Assembly (NCBI RefSeq): GCF_904424705.1
Contig: NZ_CAJGBF010000016.1
Location: 1-64,000, forward strand
Reading direction: 5' to 3'
Length of the DNA stretch: 64,000 nucleotides
From: Rossellomorea arthrocnemi
GTDB taxonomy: Bacteria; Bacillota; Bacilli; Bacillales; Bacillaceae_B
The notes under the pieces: generated by a model
Database searches by the model: none
The model's input: the letters and a program-made list of their open reading frames with translations, nothing else
What the model was told of the DNA's origin: nothing
Shown: positions 1 through 11,257 of the stretch, piece by piece
Layout: every line of letters begins with the position of its first letter
Position numbering within the stretch: position 1 is the stretch's first letter
Position numbers and translations under genes: made by a program

Positions 1-128
1 GACCTCCGATATTTTTCGGAGGTCCGTCCCTCTTTCATGTGGTTTGAAACGTTGAATAGGGGGAATAGAAGAAGAGTTTCAGCAACTGAACGGCCAGTCC
101 TCCCTCTATTTAAGAGGTCCGTCCCTCC
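1..128. repeat. GAGGTCCGTCCCTC dispersed repeat, two copies
   Basis: Bases 18-32 read GGAGGTCCGTCCCTC and bases 114-128 read GAGGTCCGTCCCTCC. A degenerate copy lies near 92-106. The first copy is preceded by GACCTCCG, so bases 1-23 can form a hairpin. The same 13-15 base motif, direct or inverted, recurs near 6.65, 11.2, 26.3 and 29.3 kb. It looks like a small dispersed intergenic repeat (REP-like). The window edge cuts the left side. Confidence 0.8.
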
Positions 129-374
129 AACGAAATCACGTCAATTTCTAGATTGTAAAAATTTTTTTTAGTGATGGTTTTGCATGAAAATTCATGTAGA
201 ATTTTGAGGGAATATGCTTTGAAGCTCGAATTATTGTAAGCGATTTCTTTATGTTTGTATCAAGCTTTTAAAGATTCTGAATATTAAGTTAAAGTAGACG
301 TTTAAAAATCAAGATTCCTTCTGGATATTACATATATATTTGGAAAATATACAGGTTAACGATTAACTTAATTT

Positions 375-440
375 TTCGTTTTTTCTAAATTTCATGATAT
401 ACTAACGAAAATTAAGAAAATTTAATTAACCGGTTAATTA
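375..440 (+). promoter_or_regulatory. gltA promoter with 18-bp palindrome
   Basis: An extended -10 element (TG at 395-396, TATACT at 398-403) lies about 75 bases upstream of gltA; the -35 region is weak. Just downstream of the expected transcription start, bases 423-440 form a perfect 18-bp palindrome, TAATTAACCGGTTAATTA. A related half, GGTTAACGATTAACTTA, lies upstream at about 355-370. The position suits a repressor operator in the early transcribed region. The regulator is unknown and no gltC-like gene is visible here. Bases 129-374 are AT-rich and I see nothing else in them. Confidence 0.55.
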
Positions 441-478
441 TTCAAAAAATATACAAGTTTGGTAGAGGAGGACATTGG

Positions 479-3400
479 ATGAAAACGAATCTTCCTGTAG
501 CACAGGGTATGTATGATCCTGCGCAAGAACATGAAGCATGTGGAATTGGAATGATTGCAAATATTGATGGGACAAAGAGTCATAACATCGTCCAGAATGC
601 CATTAACATTCTATGTAACTTAGAACACCGCGGAGGACAATCAGCAGATACAAGTACTGGTGACGGTGCAGGTATCCTCACTCAAATCCCTCATCATTTC
701 TTCAAAAAGCAATGTGAGAAAGAAGACATCATCCTTCCACGAAAAGGAGAATATGGAATTGGGATGGTGTTCCTTCCTGAAAATTATGAGAAGCGCATGA
801 AGAGTAAAGAAATCTTCGAACGTATCATTGAAGAAGAAGGTCAGAAGACCCTGGGCTGGAGACCTGTTCCACTCAATGATTCCTTTGTAGGGAAAGTAGC
901 ATCGAAGTCTAAACCTTTCATCCGCCAAGTTTTCATTGGCGTATCGGATGACATCCAATCCCGGATGGATTTCGAACGAAAGCTATATGTGATACGGAAG
1001 CGAATTGAACAAGAAGTTGCAACCGTCGATGGGCAGGAGGATGTATACCTTTGCAGTTTGTCTTCCACGACCATCGTGTACAAAGGAATGCTCATTCCGG
1101 AACAGCTCGATTCTTTTTATATTGACCTCAATCATCCTGAGTTCCGGTCAGCTTTAGCACTTGTACATTCCCGCTTTAGCACAAATACTTTCCCAAGCTG
1201 GCAGCGGTCTCACCCAAACCGATATACGATTCATAATGGAGAATTCAATACATTGCGAGGCAATGTGAACTGGATGCGCGCCCGTGAGAAGTTGTGCCAT
1301 TCAAGTGCATTCAAAGAAGAGGACCTGAAAAAGATCCTACCCGTCATTGATGAGACAGGCAGTGACTCCTCCATGTTTGACAACTGTTTTGAATTCCTTC
1401 ATTTATCAGGCAGATCCCTTGCCCATACGGCTATGATGATGGTGCCTGAACCTTGGGAAAATGACGAGACGATTCATCCTAAGAAGAAAGATTTTTATGA
1501 ATATCACAGTTGCCTGATGGAGCCATGGGATGGACCTGCAGCCCTGGTGTTTACCGATGGAAAGCAAATTGGAGCCTGCCTGGATAGGAATGGGCTGCGC
1601 CCGGCCCGTTATTATGTGACAAAGGGTGGCATGATCGTTCTTGGTTCAGAAGTAGGGGCCCTTGATATATTTGCCGATGACATTGTGTATAAAGATCGTC
1701 TGCAGCCAGGAAAGATGCTGCTCGTCGATCTGGAAAAAGGGAGAATCATTCCAGATGAAGAGATCAAGTTGCGTGTTGCTTCTGAGCAACCCTATAGACA
1801 CTGGCTTGATAATAATAAGTTTGAGCTGGAAGATCTTCCGGAAACGACCCAGGAAGTGGTACGACTGGATTCTGATGAAGTACTCCTGCAACAGCAGGCA
1901 TTCGGCTACACGACAGAGGAACTGAACAAAATCATCAAGCCGATGGTGACTGATGGAAAGGATCCTGTCGGTTCCATGGGATATGACTCACCTCTTGCGG
2001 TTTTATCAAAAAAGCCTCAGTTGCTGTATAACTACTTTAAACAATTGTTTGCTCAAGTGACCAATCCACCGATCGATGCAATTAGGGAGCAGATCATTAC
2101 TTCTGTCGGAACAACGATTGGTGCAGAAGGAAATCTCGTGAATCCGGGTCCGGAAAGCTGCAGACATATTCATTTAAAGACGCCGATCATTACCGGGGAA
2201 GAACTTGAGAAGCTTCGTCATCAAAAGGAAACGGGCTTCAAGGCAGTGACGTTATCGATTTTATTTGATGTTACCGATGACGAAAATCAGCTTGAACGTA
2301 CCCTGGATGATCTTTATGAGAAAGCTGACAGGGCAGTTGCAGACGGTGCTACACTCCTAATATTATCCGACAGAGGCGTGAAGAAGGAAAGGGCTGCCAT
2401 ACCATCCCTCCTTGCTGTTTCAGGACTGCACCATCATTTAATTCGACAGGGGACGCGTACAACCGTCAGCATCCTCTTGGAATCAGGAGAACCGCGTGAA
2501 GTCCATCATTTTGCAACACTGCTTGGATACGGTGCTGAAGCAATCAATCCATATTTAGCCTATGAAACACTGCGCGATTTGATTAAAAAGGGTGAGATTC
2601 AAGACAAAACGTATGAAGAAGCGGTGAAAAGCTTTGTGAAATCGGGAACGGACGGCGTCATCAAGGTCCTATCCAAAATGGGGATTTCAACGATCCAAAG
2701 TTACCGGGGTGCCCAGATCTTTGAAGCGGTGGGGATCCATAAGGATGTCATCGATAAATATTTCACCCGTACTGCCTCAAGACTCGGTGGAATCGGGATG
2801 GATATCATTGAAAAAGAAGTGCTCTTAAGACATAGAAAAGCATTCAATGACCGGAAAGATCATCAACGAACCCTGGAATCCGGAGACGAATTTCAATACC
2901 GTAAAAATGGAGAGGACCATGCGTACAATCCAAGTACAATACACACTCTTCAACATGCATGCCGTACGAATAATTATGAGCTATTCAAGAAATATTCCAA
3001 AATGCTGACAGATGAAAAGCAGAATCTGCAATCATTGAGGGGCCTCCTTTCCTTTAAAGAAGCGAGGCCAATCCCGATTGAAGAAGTGGAATCAGTTGAA
3101 GAAATCTGTCGCCGTTTCAAGACCGGTGCCATGTCATTTGGCTCCATCAGTCAGGAAGCCCACGAAGCTTTGGCAATTGCCATGAATAAGATCGGGGGCC
3201 GGAGCAACTCAGGTGAAGGCGGGGAACATCCAAGCCGTTTCATTCCAGATGAAAATGGAGATTCCAGGCGCAGCTCGATCAAACAAGTAGCATCAGGACG
3301 ATTCGGGGTAACAAGTCATTATCTTGTAAACGCCGACGAAATTCAAATCAAGGTCGCCCAAGGGGCAAAACCTGGAGAAGGGGGACATCTCCCTGGGAAA

Positions 3401-5077
3401 AAGGTTTACCCTTGGGTTGCAGAGGTAAGGGGATCGACACCGGGAGTGGAGTTGATTTCACCACCACCTCATCATGATATCTATTCGATTGAAGACCTGG
3501 CAGAATTGATCTACAACTTGAAGAATGCGAACCCGCAGGCTCGCATCAGCGTTAAGCTCGTATCAGCTGTAGGCGTGGGAACGATTGCGGCTGGTGTGGC
3601 AAAAGGCAGAGCGGATGTTGTGTTGATCAGTGGCTATGACGGTGGAACCGGAGCTGCCCCGCGAACCAGTCTGAAACATACAGGACTGCCGTGGGAAATC
3701 GGGTTGGCGGAAGCTCATCAGACTTTACTCTTAAATCGCCTGCGTGACCGGATTGTCGTTGAGACAGATGGAAAGATGATGACCGGCCGGGATGTTGTGG
3801 TCGCATCACTTCTGGGAGCGGAAGAGTACGGTTTCTCGACTGCACCACTTGTTGTTCTCGGCTGTGTCATGATGCGAGTATGTCATATGAATACATGCCC
3901 AGTAGGTATTGCGACTCAGGACCCTGAGTTACGTAAAAAGTACACAGGTGATCCGGAACATGTAGCGAACTTCATGCGTTTTGTTGCCCAGGAAACAAGG
4001 GAGCTGATGGCTCAACTTGGTTTCAGAACAATCAATGAAATGATCGGAAGAACGGATATCCTCGAAGCGAACAAAGCAATCGATCATTGGAAAGGCAAAG
4101 GGATTGATCTGTCAGCTCTTCTATATCAACCTGATGTACCTGAGAAGGTTGGCAGATACGCTACTCGTAAGCAGGACCACGAACTTGAGAAGACATTGGA
4201 TTATCAAGAGCTCATTCCCCGCTGCCGCAATGCGATTGAAACAGGAGAACCTGTTGAATGGACGACAGCCATCCGTAACATTCATCGTGTGACCGGGACG
4301 ATGCTTGGAAGTGAAATTACGAAGAGGTATGGAGCGGAAGGCTTACCGGAAGATACAATCCGCCTGACATTCAAGGGGTCCGCAGGTCAAAGCTTCGGTG
4401 CGTATATCCCTAAAGGGTTGACCTTAAGACTTGTCGGGGATTCCAACGACTTCGTCGGAAAAGGATTATCAGGCGGTAAGATCGTCGTCCATCCGGATCC
4501 GACCGCTACGTTCATCCCTGAACGGAACACGATCATCGGGAACGTTTCCTTCTATGGGGCGTCCGGTGGAGAAGCTTATATTTACGGAGTGGCAGGCGAG
4601 CGTTTCTGTGTCCGTAATAGTGGAGCACAGGTAGTCGTTGAGAGCGTCGGGGATCACGGATGTGAATATATGACTGGAGGAAAAGTCGTTGTCCTAGGCT
4701 TGACTGGACGGAACTTCGCTGCCGGTATGTCGGGGGGCGTCGCGTATGTCCTGGATGAAGATGAAAACTTCCGTTCAAGATGTAACCAGGAACTTGTCCT
4801 CGTACAGCCATTATTTGATCCGGAAGAGATGAAAGACGTGTACGAGATGATTGAGAGTTACGTGCATTATACAGGTAGTAATAATGGTAAGAAAATATTA
4901 GCGAACTGGGATTCTTACGTGTCTAAATTTGTACGTGTAATTCCGAAATCCTATCTCAAGATGAGAGAGCGGATCAGTGAGCTTGAAAATAGCGGTTTAG
5001 AAAAATTCGATGCTGAAATGGCCGCATTTGAAGAAGGTACAAAAGAAGAAAAAAAAGTATTGGAACCCGCTAAATAA
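479..5077 (+). CDS. gltA: glutamate synthase large subunit
   Basis: This is the large subunit of NADPH-dependent glutamate synthase (GOGAT), called gltA in B. subtilis and gltB in E. coli. It hydrolyses glutamine and transfers the ammonia to 2-oxoglutarate in the cytoplasm. The 1532 residues match the family. An N-terminal class II glutaminase domain has its nucleophile Cys21 in EACGIG, so the first 20 residues are a propeptide removed on maturation. A central domain, the FMN-binding synthase domain and a C-terminal GXGXG beta-helix domain follow. Cys1129, Cys1135 and Cys1140 (C-x5-C-x4-C) would hold the 3Fe-4S cluster. A clear GGAGG site precedes the ATG. It is followed 14 bases later by the small subunit gene, forming a two-gene operon. 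Confidence 0.97.
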   Translation: MKTNLPVAQGMYDPAQEHEACGIGMIANIDGTKSHNIVQNAINILCNLEHRGGQSADTSTGDGAGILTQIPHHFFKKQCEKEDIILPRKGEYGIGMVFLPENYEKRMKSKEIFERIIEEEGQKTLGWRPVPLNDSFVGKVASKSKPFIRQVFIGVSDDIQSRMDFERKLYVIRKRIEQEVATVDGQEDVYLCSLSSTTIVYKGMLIPEQLDSFYIDLNHPEFRSALALVHSRFSTNTFPSWQRSHPNRYTIHNGEFNTLRGNVNWMRAREKLCHSSAFKEEDLKKILPVIDETGSDSSMFDNCFEFLHLSGRSLAHTAMMMVPEPWENDETIHPKKKDFYEYHSCLMEPWDGPAALVFTDGKQIGACLDRNGLRPARYYVTKGGMIVLGSEVGALDIFADDIVYKDRLQPGKMLLVDLEKGRIIPDEEIKLRVASEQPYRHWLDNNKFELEDLPETTQEVVRLDSDEVLLQQQAFGYTTEELNKIIKPMVTDGKDPVGSMGYDSPLAVLSKKPQLLYNYFKQLFAQVTNPPIDAIREQIITSVGTTIGAEGNLVNPGPESCRHIHLKTPIITGEELEKLRHQKETGFKAVTLSILFDVTDDENQLERTLDDLYEKADRAVADGATLLILSDRGVKKERAAIPSLLAVSGLHHHLIRQGTRTTVSILLESGEPREVHHFATLLGYGAEAINPYLAYETLRDLIKKGEIQDKTYEEAVKSFVKSGTDGVIKVLSKMGISTIQSYRGAQIFEAVGIHKDVIDKYFTRTASRLGGIGMDIIEKEVLLRHRKAFNDRKDHQRTLESGDEFQYRKNGEDHAYNPSTIHTLQHACRTNNYELFKKYSKMLTDEKQNLQSLRGLLSFKEARPIPIEEVESVEEICRRFKTGAMSFGSISQEAHEALAIAMNKIGGRSNSGEGGEHPSRFIPDENGDSRRSSIKQVASGRFGVTSHYLVNADEIQIKVAQGAKPGEGGHLPGKKVYPWVAEVRGSTPGVELISPPPHHDIYSIEDLAELIYNLKNANPQARISVKLVSAVGVGTIAAGVAKGRADVVLISGYDGGTGAAPRTSLKHTGLPWEIGLAEAHQTLLLNRLRDRIVVETDGKMMTGRDVVVASLLGAEEYGFSTAPLVVLGCVMMRVCHMNTCPVGIATQDPELRKKYTGDPEHVANFMRFVAQETRELMAQLGFRTINEMIGRTDILEANKAIDHWKGKGIDLSALLYQPDVPEKVGRYATRKQDHELEKTLDYQELIPRCRNAIETGEPVEWTTAIRNIHRVTGTMLGSEITKRYGAEGLPEDTIRLTFKGSAGQSFGAYIPKGLTLRLVGDSNDFVGKGLSGGKIVVHPDPTATFIPERNTIIGNVSFYGASGGEAYIYGVAGERFCVRNSGAQVVVESVGDHGCEYMTGGKVVVLGLTGRNFAAGMSGGVAYVLDEDENFRSRCNQELVLVQPLFDPEEMKDVYEMIESYVHYTGSNNGKKILANWDSYVSKFVRVIPKSYLKMRERISELENSGLEKFDAEMAAFEEGTKEEKKVLEPAK

Positions 5078-5091
5078 AGAGGGAGGGGGAT

Positions 5092-6582
5092 ATGATGGGC
5101 AAACCAACTGGATTCATGGAATATACCAGACAGACAACAGCCGAAAGGCATCCATCGGAACGAACGAAAGATTGGAACGATTACACCACTCCTCTTTCGG
5201 AAGAAGAAGTCAAGAAACAGGGGGCGCGCTGCATGGACTGCGGCGTTCCTACTTGTCAGTCGGGAATGGAGATCAATGGGGCTACCTCGGGCTGCCCCGT
5301 GTATCATTTAATACCGGAATGGAATGACTTAGTGTATCAGGGACAGTGGAAGGAAGCACTGAGACGGGAGCATCAGATGAATAACTTTCCCGAATTCACG
5401 GGCTTTGCTTGTCCGGCGCCTTGTGAAGGGGCTTGTGTCCTCGGGATTAATGAACCGCCGGTTGCGATCAGAACCGTGGAACGTTCAATTATTGAAAAAG
5501 GTTTTGAAGAAGGGTGGGTCATTCCGGAGCCGCCTGAGCACCGCACGGGTAAACGAGTCGCTGTAGTGGGATCAGGTCCTGCAGGCTTGGCTTCTGCTGC
5601 ACAACTGAATAAAGCCGGCCATCTTGTCACCGTCTTTGAAAAAAACGATCGAGTAGGCGGTCTATTAACATATGGTATTCCTGAAATGAAACTTCCATAC
5701 TCAGTCGTTAAGCGCCGTGTCGATATTTTAGAAGAAGAGGGCATTGAATTCGTGACGAATACTGAGGTAGGGAAAGACTATACAGTCGAGAATCTGCGGG
5801 GGAATTTTGATGCCGTCATCCTGTGCGGAGGGGCCGCCGTTCACCGTGACATTCAAGTGGATGGACGTAATCTGAATGGCGTGCATTACGCAATGGATTT
5901 CCTTCATTCGAATACAAAAAGTTTATTGGATTCGAACTTACAAGATGGTGAATATATTACCGCAGAAGGAAAAAACGTTATCGTCATCGGTGGAGGGGAT
6001 ACGGGTACAGACTGCCTGGCCACTTCCGTGAGGCATAACTGCAAAAGCTTGACTCAATTTGATATTTACGATAAAAAAGGTGCCATGCGGGATGAAGTCG
6101 GTAATCCGTGGCCGCAATATCCGGTCATTCACCGGGTGGAGTACGGTCAAAAGGAAGCGGCAGAGATTCTTGGTGATGATCCTCGTGCTTATGCCGTCAT
6201 GACGAAGAAATTTGTCGGTGATGAACATGGCCATATTAAAGAAGTGCATACGGTCAATGTGAAGCTTCGTTATGATGAAGATGGAAACAAAGTCCGTGAT
6301 GAAATCCCGGGAACGGAAAAGGTATGGCCGGCGGATCTTGTCCTTCTGGCCATTGGTTTCAGTGGTCCGGAACAAGAACTGATCAAAGAGCTTGAAGTTG
6401 AAACCAACAGCAACTCCACTGTGAAAGCAGATTACGGAAATTACATGACCAACGTCGATGGTGTCTTTGCCGCAGGCGATATGCGCCGGGGCCAAAGTCT
6501 CATCGTCTGGGCCATCAACGAAGGCCGTGAAGCAGCCCGCGAATGCGACCGCTACCTCATGGGCACAACTGAATTACCTTAA
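5092..6582 (+). CDS. gltB: glutamate synthase small subunit
   Basis: This 496-residue protein is the small (beta) subunit of glutamate synthase, named gltB in B. subtilis and gltD in E. coli. It takes electrons from NADPH through FAD and two 4Fe-4S clusters to the large subunit. The N-terminal part carries the cysteine clusters (CMDCGVPTC, then GCPVYH and [10 protein letters not shown]). Two Rossmann motifs follow: VGSGPAG near residue 160 for FAD and IGGGDTGTD near residue 300 for NADPH. The C-terminal [14 protein letters not shown] is typical of the family. A strong purine-rich site (GAGGGAGGGGG) precedes ATGATG; either ATG (5092 or 5095) could be used. It forms an operon with gltA and is closed by a strong terminator. 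Confidence 0.96.
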   Translation: MMGKPTGFMEYTRQTTAERHPSERTKDWNDYTTPLSEEEVKKQGARCMDCGVPTCQSGMEINGATSGCPVYHLIPEWNDLVYQGQWKEALRREHQMNNFPEFTGFACPAPCEGACVLGINEPPVAIRTVERSIIEKGFEEGWVIPEPPEHRTGKRVAVVGSGPAGLASAAQLNKAGHLVTVFEKNDRVGGLLTYGIPEMKLPYSVVKRRVDILEEEGIEFVTNTEVGKDYTVENLRGNFDAVILCGGAAVHRDIQVDGRNLNGVHYAMDFLHSNTKSLLDSNLQDGEYITAEGKNVIVIGGGDTGTDCLATSVRHNCKSLTQFDIYDKKGAMRDEVGNPWPQYPVIHRVEYGQKEAAEILGDDPRAYAVMTKKFVGDEHGHIKEVHTVNVKLRYDEDGNKVRDEIPGTEKVWPADLVLLAIGFSGPEQELIKELEVETNSNSTVKADYGNYMTNVDGVFAAGDMRRGQSLIVWAINEGREAARECDRYLMGTTELP

Positions 6583-6605
6583 TAGAAAACTCGTCACAGG
6601 GAAAA

Positions 6606-6640
6606 ACCCCTGTCAGGCTTGATGCCTGACAGGGGTTTTT
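6606..6640 (+). terminator. rho-independent terminator of gltAB
   Basis: The arms CCCCTGTCAGGC and GCCTGACAGGGG pair perfectly around a short loop and are followed by TTTTTGTTGTT. It lies 24 bases after the gltB stop codon. Confidence 0.93.
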
Positions 6641-6647
6641 GTTGTTA

Positions 6648-6713
6648 GAGGGACGGACCTTCAAAACCAACTTTCCTTCCCCTCCGATATCGATTCTGGA
6701 GGTCCGTCCCTCC
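6648..6713. repeat. GAGGTCCGTCCCTC repeat, inverted pair
   Basis: GAGGGACGGACCT (6648-6660) and GGAGGTCCGTCCCTCC (6698-6713) face each other as inverted ends around a 37-base interior. The element is 66 bases and sits directly behind the gltB terminator. Elements near 26.3 and 29.3 kb have the same ends but different interiors. The rest of the gap up to 6884 holds a small TGTCC/GGACA stem near 6823-6843 and the ribosome binding site of the next gene, with no clear dre or RAT antiterminator site. Confidence 0.8.
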
Positions 6714-6884
6714 TATTCACTCATTTTCCACCCTCTTGAAAATTTCTATCAATAGTTCTGTATATTTATGTGCATTTTCTTCTAAAGGGGCATAAGGCGG
6801 AATATTTTTTACGGAAGAGGTTTTGTCCGCTTTGCTGGACAGGACATCTTTAAGTGGAAAATAGACTGATAGGGGGAAAACAAA

Positions 6885-8333
6885 ATGATGAAATATATGC
6901 AGCGCATTGGTCGTTCGTTGATGCTTCCTGTTGCTGTGTTACCGGCTGCGGCGATCCTGATGGGCATAGGGTATTGGATTGACCCTTCCGGCTGGGGAGC
7001 CGATAATCCGGTAGCTGCTTTCCTGATCAAGGCGGGGGCATCGATCATTGATAATATGGCGATTCTGTTTGCAGTAGGGGTCGCACTCGGAATGGCAAAG
7101 GCGAAGGATGGATCGGCGGCACTGAGCGGATTGGTCGCCTATCTCGTCATTACCACATTGCTGTCGACGGATTCTGTTGCTTTGTTACAAGGAATTGAAA
7201 AAGTCTCCGTGAATCCTGCTTTTGAAAAGATCGGAAATCAATTTGTCGGGATTCTGTCAGGGATCGTTGCGGCAGGCATGTACAATCGCTTCAGTCATGT
7301 AAAGCTGCCGGACGCACTCGCTTTTTTCAGCGGGAAACGATTAGTTCCGATCATGTCGGCCATCGCTATGCTGGTCGTTTCAGGTGTGATGCTTTTTGTT
7401 TGGCCGTTCATCTATACAGCGCTTGTTTCCTTCGGGAAGGAAATCAGCGGGCTCGGATTTACAGGCGCCGGTTTATATGGATTCTTCAATCGCTTATTAA
7501 TTCCCACAGGTTTACACCATGCGTTGAATTCCGTGTTTTGGTTTGATGTTGCCGGAATCGATGATATTGGGAATTTCTGGTCTGGAAATGGAGAAAAAGG
7601 CGTGACGGGGATGTACCAGGCGGGATTTTTCCCGGTGATGATGTTTGGTCTACCTGCAGCCGGTTTAGCAATCTACCATGCAGCGAGACCAGGTAAGAAA
7701 AAACAAGTGGCCTCACTGATGCTTGCGGCCGGTTTTGCATCCTTTTTCACGGGGGTGACGGAGCCCCTTGAATTTGCCTTCATGTTCGTGGCTCCAGCAT
7801 TATATGTAGTTCATGCTGTGTTGACAGGGTTATCCCTTGCAATTGCATCCTTCTTCCATTGGACGGCAGGATTCGGCTTCAGTGCGGGCTTCGTGGATTT
7901 TGTACTGAGCTCAAGGCTCCCATTGGCGAATCTGCCGTATATGCTTCTGATTCAAGGTATAGTATTCGGTCTTCTCTATTATTTCTTGTTCCGTTTTATG
8001 ATTTCGAAATTCAATCTTATGACACCCGGGCGTGAGGAAGACATGGAGGAAGCAGTAGGGGAGGGTGGAGAGGTACTTCCTCAAGGCGAAAGGTTTGCTG
8101 TGATGGCTGCTGAAATATTCGCCGGACTCGGTGGAGATGAAAATGTTACGTCCGTGGATAATTGTATTACCAGATTGAGAGTGGAAGTGAAGGACATGGA
8201 TGCTGTGGATCAGGACCGGATCAAAGCCACGGGGGTTCCGGGTATTCATGTGGTGGGTGAAAATAGTATTCAAGTGATTGTCGGGACATCGGTACAGTTT
8301 GTGGCGGATGAGATAGAGAGGATTCGGGGGTAG
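6885..8333 (+). CDS. nagP: PTS EIICB permease, N-acetylglucosamine type
   Basis: This is a phosphotransferase-system permease that imports and phosphorylates a sugar at the membrane; N-acetylglucosamine is the best guess. Residues 1-370 form the multi-span EIIC domain with GLHHALNSVFWFD and the substrate-site motif FFTGVTEPLEFAFMFVAP. A linker and a C-terminal EIIB domain follow, with the expected phosphorylated Cys427 in DNCITRLRV. There is no EIIA domain in the 482 residues, so it must borrow a glucose-type EIIA. The site AGGGGGA precedes ATGATG. It appears to be a single gene, with no nagAB or nagR beside it. Glucose- and maltose-type EIICB proteins are close alternatives. Confidence 0.88.
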   Translation: MMKYMQRIGRSLMLPVAVLPAAAILMGIGYWIDPSGWGADNPVAAFLIKAGASIIDNMAILFAVGVALGMAKAKDGSAALSGLVAYLVITTLLSTDSVALLQGIEKVSVNPAFEKIGNQFVGILSGIVAAGMYNRFSHVKLPDALAFFSGKRLVPIMSAIAMLVVSGVMLFVWPFIYTALVSFGKEISGLGFTGAGLYGFFNRLLIPTGLHHALNSVFWFDVAGIDDIGNFWSGNGEKGVTGMYQAGFFPVMMFGLPAAGLAIYHAARPGKKKQVASLMLAAGFASFFTGVTEPLEFAFMFVAPALYVVHAVLTGLSLAIASFFHWTAGFGFSAGFVDFVLSSRLPLANLPYMLLIQGIVFGLLYYFLFRFMISKFNLMTPGREEDMEEAVGEGGEVLPQGERFAVMAAEIFAGLGGDENVTSVDNCITRLRVEVKDMDAVDQDRIKATGVPGIHVVGENSIQVIVGTSVQFVADEIERIRG

Positions 8334-8512
8334 ATGTGTTATCTGCTTTTAGGGGAGTGGAGGTTCTGTAATAGCAGGGTAAAGATGATATACCAATTCG
8401 ATCTCCCCAGCATCCATGCATGATGGGAACTCTTTTTCTCCCAAACTGCAAAAATCTCTCCAATAGTCTATACTTTATATTATAGAATTTTTCCCGGAAA
8501 GGTTTTTTACCC

Positions 8513-9226
8513 ATGACGAAACTGAAAGAATCGGATTTATATCAACCGATCCAGAAACATTTTTATAAACAGGGATATCAGGTGAACGGTGAAGTGAATG
8601 ACTGTGATCTGACGGCAATGAAAGAGGATGAACTTGTGATTGTTGAGCTGAAACTTACCTTGAATGTCGAGCTTCTGATTCAGGCGACAAAGCGTCAGCG
8701 GCTGACAGATTTTGTGTACATCGCGATTCCGAAACCGAAGCGTCCACGGTTAAAGCGGTGGAATGATGTACGCCATTTAATCAGGAGACTGGAACTTGGA
8801 TTGATTACCGTTTCATTTACTGCAAAGAACCCCAAGCTTGATTTTGTCATACATCCGGAAGCCTTCGACCGGAAGAAGAGTATGAAGAATAGTAAGCGTA
8901 AACGTGCGGCCCTTGTGAAGGAAATCGAAGGGCGAAGTGCGGATTACAATATAGGGGGCAGCAATAAAACGAAAATCATGACTGCTTATAAGGAGAGTTG
9001 CATTCACATCGCCTGCTGTCTGGAAACATATGGACCGATGTCTCCAAAGAATCTGGCCAAGATGGGAACCGGAGCCAAAACCCCATCCATCCTCCAGAAA
9101 AATTATTACCGATGGTTCGAGAGGGTGAAACGGGGTGTGTATCAAATCACGGATCTTGGCAGGGAAGAGCTTCAAAAATATCCCGAGCTTGTAAGCTATT
9201 ATTCACAGAAAATAGAAGAATATTAG
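8513..9226 (+). CDS. DUF2161 family PD-(D/E)XK nuclease-like protein
   Basis: This 237-residue protein matches what I know of the DUF2161 family, described as putative PD-(D/E)XK-type phosphodiesterases. The nuclease-fold signature is visible: Asp32 in CDLTAM, then Glu45-x-Lys47 in VELKL, followed by a conserved stretch rich in Lys and Arg (KRQRLTDFVYIAIPKPKR). The C-terminal part (about 150-237) looks like a winged-helix segment ending in VYQITDLGREEL. Its substrate is unknown. It stands alone between the PTS gene and shc, with its own terminator. In the upstream gap (8334-8512) I see only a weak hairpin near 8408-8424. Confidence 0.82.
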   Translation: MTKLKESDLYQPIQKHFYKQGYQVNGEVNDCDLTAMKEDELVIVELKLTLNVELLIQATKRQRLTDFVYIAIPKPKRPRLKRWNDVRHLIRRLELGLITVSFTAKNPKLDFVIHPEAFDRKKSMKNSKRKRAALVKEIEGRSADYNIGGSNKTKIMTAYKESCIHIACCLETYGPMSPKNLAKMGTGAKTPSILQKNYYRWFERVKRGVYQITDLGREELQKYPELVSYYSQKIEEY

Positions 9227-9227
9227 T

Positions 9228-9268
9228 AAGAGCCTGCTCTCGGGAAACCGACAGCAGGCTCTTCTTTG
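9228..9268 (+). terminator. rho-independent terminator
   Basis: AAGAGCCTGCT and AGCAGGCTCTT pair around a 13-base loop and are followed by CTTTGCTT. It starts one base after the DUF2161 stop codon. Confidence 0.88.
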
Positions 9269-9335
9269 CTTCCCACTACTAGTACCCGCCTTCTTCACAT
9301 ATACATAAATACAGAGATGGTACCCGGGAGGCAGA

Positions 9336-11207
9336 ATGATGAAAAAAATGATAGAAAGCACGATCCGGAATATGGCAAATGATCTTCAGCGTATGCAAAG
9401 TGGAGATGGGAGCTGGTCCTTTTGTTTTGAAAATAGCGTGATGACCGATGCGTATATGATCATTCTTCTACGTTCATTGGAAGCAGGTGAGAAAGAACTC
9501 GTGGCACAGCTTGTGAACAGATTATGGAAACTGCAATCAAAGGATGGAACATGGAAGCTCTTTGAGGATGAGCGGGAAGGGAATTTGTCTTCAACGATCG
9601 AAGCTTACTTTGCCCTTAGTTTCAGTGGAGTGGTAGGAGAGGATGATAAGAGACTTCTAAAAGCCAAACAGTTCATAGAGAAAAATGGCGGGTTTCACAA
9701 GGCCCATTCCATCACGAAATTCATGCTTGCCGTGCATGGGCAATATGACTGGAAACATCTCATGCCGATCCCCATTGAATTCCTATTGATTCCGAGGACA
9801 TTTCCCCTTAATTTTTGGGATCTAAGCAGTTATGCGCGAGGGCACTTGGCACCGTTGATGTTGCTTAAAGATCAGAGATTCACTATAAAAACAAGCGGTA
9901 CACCACAGATACAGTATCTTTCCCGTGCTCCAAACGAAGTGAGATACAACGAACGGGAGTTGAGATTATTTTCGAAAATCAATGAGGGCTTACAGTCACT
10001 GGTGAGCATTCCATCCCATCTTCATCAACAAGCCCGGCAGTTTGCGCTGGAATACATGTTGCACCGGACGGAATCAGATGGGACTTATTTAAGTTATTTC
10101 AGTGCGACTTTTTATATGATTTATGCTCTGTTGGCTATGGGGTATGAGAAAAAGGACCCCATCATTTTAAAGGCAATAAAGGGACTTAAAAAAATGGCAT
10201 GTGAAACGAAAAGAGGCATTCACATCCAAAATTCTCCCTCTACTGTGTGGGATACAGCCCTGATCAGCCATGCTCTCCAGGAAGCGGGGATGGATGCGGG
10301 AGACCGCTCCATAGAGAAAGCGGTGGAGTACCTTGTCAGGAAACAACACTTCAGGTATGGAGATTGGGCGATGGATAGCCGGGTGAACCCTGGGGGATGG
10401 GGCTTTTCAGAGAGCAACAGTCTTCACCCTGATGTGGACGATACAACAGCGGCTCTCAGGGCGATTACGTATTCAGCTGCAATGAATCCGCTTATCCGAC
10501 AATCATGGGACCGCGGGATTGAATGGGTTATAGACACGCAAAACCGGGATGGTGGCTGGCCGGCCTTTGAAAAAAACAAGACAAAAGGTATTCTGACTTC
10601 TTTTCCAATGGACGGGGCAGAGGCTGCGGCAATCGACCCTTCGACGCCTGATTTAACAGGAAGAGCGTTGGAGTTTCTAGGCAGACAGGCAGGATTGACC
10701 AAGGATCATCCTCAGGTTAAAAAGGGTGTTGAGTGGCTGAAATTGATGCAAAAGGACGATGGCTCCTGGTATGGTCGCTGGGGGGTTTGCTATATCTATG
10801 GAACATGGGCGGCAATCACGGGTATGAAAGCAGTGGGAATCTCATCATCTAATAAACATCTCGAAAGGGCAAAATTCTGGTTGGAAAGCATTCAACAAAA
10901 AGACGGTGGCTGGGGGGAGTCCTGTTACAGCGATCAGGAAAAGACATACGTCCCCCTATCCTTTAGTACACCCTCACAAACAGCGTGGGCGCTGGAATCA
11001 CTCATCTGCATGGAAGACAAACCAACCCCTGCGATTGATCTCGGTATCATGGCGCTTCTCGAATTATTGAATGGAACAGCAGACGCCTCTAGGGGGAACT
11101 ACCCCACAGGAGCCGGTCTGCCAGGAAACTTCTATATTCATTACCATAGCTATCAATGGATATGGCCGTTGGTGACACTCAGCCGGTACAAGGAGAAATT
11201 CGGTTGA
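9336..11207 (+). CDS. shc: squalene-hopene / sesquarterpene cyclase
   Basis: This terpene cyclase of the squalene-hopene cyclase family is 623 residues, the usual length. The catalytic acid motif is DVDD at residues 366-369. QW-type repeats such as QNRDGGWPAF, QKDDGSWYGRWG and QQKDGGWGES are spread along the chain and stabilise the alpha/alpha barrels. The substrate is squalene in hopanoid makers; in B. subtilis the homologue SqhC cyclises tetraprenyl-beta-curcumene, and this relative may do the same. The protein would sit on the membrane surface. The site GGGAGG precedes ATGATG. No prenyl synthase gene is adjacent. The stop codon abuts a GAGGTCCGTCCCTC repeat, and the N-acetyltransferase gene follows closely. 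Confidence 0.93.
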   Translation: MMKKMIESTIRNMANDLQRMQSGDGSWSFCFENSVMTDAYMIILLRSLEAGEKELVAQLVNRLWKLQSKDGTWKLFEDEREGNLSSTIEAYFALSFSGVVGEDDKRLLKAKQFIEKNGGFHKAHSITKFMLAVHGQYDWKHLMPIPIEFLLIPRTFPLNFWDLSSYARGHLAPLMLLKDQRFTIKTSGTPQIQYLSRAPNEVRYNERELRLFSKINEGLQSLVSIPSHLHQQARQFALEYMLHRTESDGTYLSYFSATFYMIYALLAMGYEKKDPIILKAIKGLKKMACETKRGIHIQNSPSTVWDTALISHALQEAGMDAGDRSIEKAVEYLVRKQHFRYGDWAMDSRVNPGGWGFSESNSLHPDVDDTTAALRAITYSAAMNPLIRQSWDRGIEWVIDTQNRDGGWPAFEKNKTKGILTSFPMDGAEAAAIDPSTPDLTGRALEFLGRQAGLTKDHPQVKKGVEWLKLMQKDDGSWYGRWGVCYIYGTWAAITGMKAVGISSSNKHLERAKFWLESIQQKDGGWGESCYSDQEKTYVPLSFSTPSQTAWALESLICMEDKPTPAIDLGIMALLELLNGTADASRGNYPTGAGLPGNFYIHYHSYQWIWPLVTLSRYKEKFG

Positions 11208-11220
11208 GGTCCGTCCCTCT
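11206..11220. repeat. GAGGTCCGTCCCTC repeat at the shc stop
   Basis: GAGGTCCGTCCCTCT begins inside the TGA stop codon of shc, so the last two bases of the stop are also the first two of the repeat. It is a single copy without an inverted partner. Confidence 0.8.
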
Positions 11221-11257
11221 CTGGGATAGAATATCAGAGAGAAAGGATGCGATCAAC

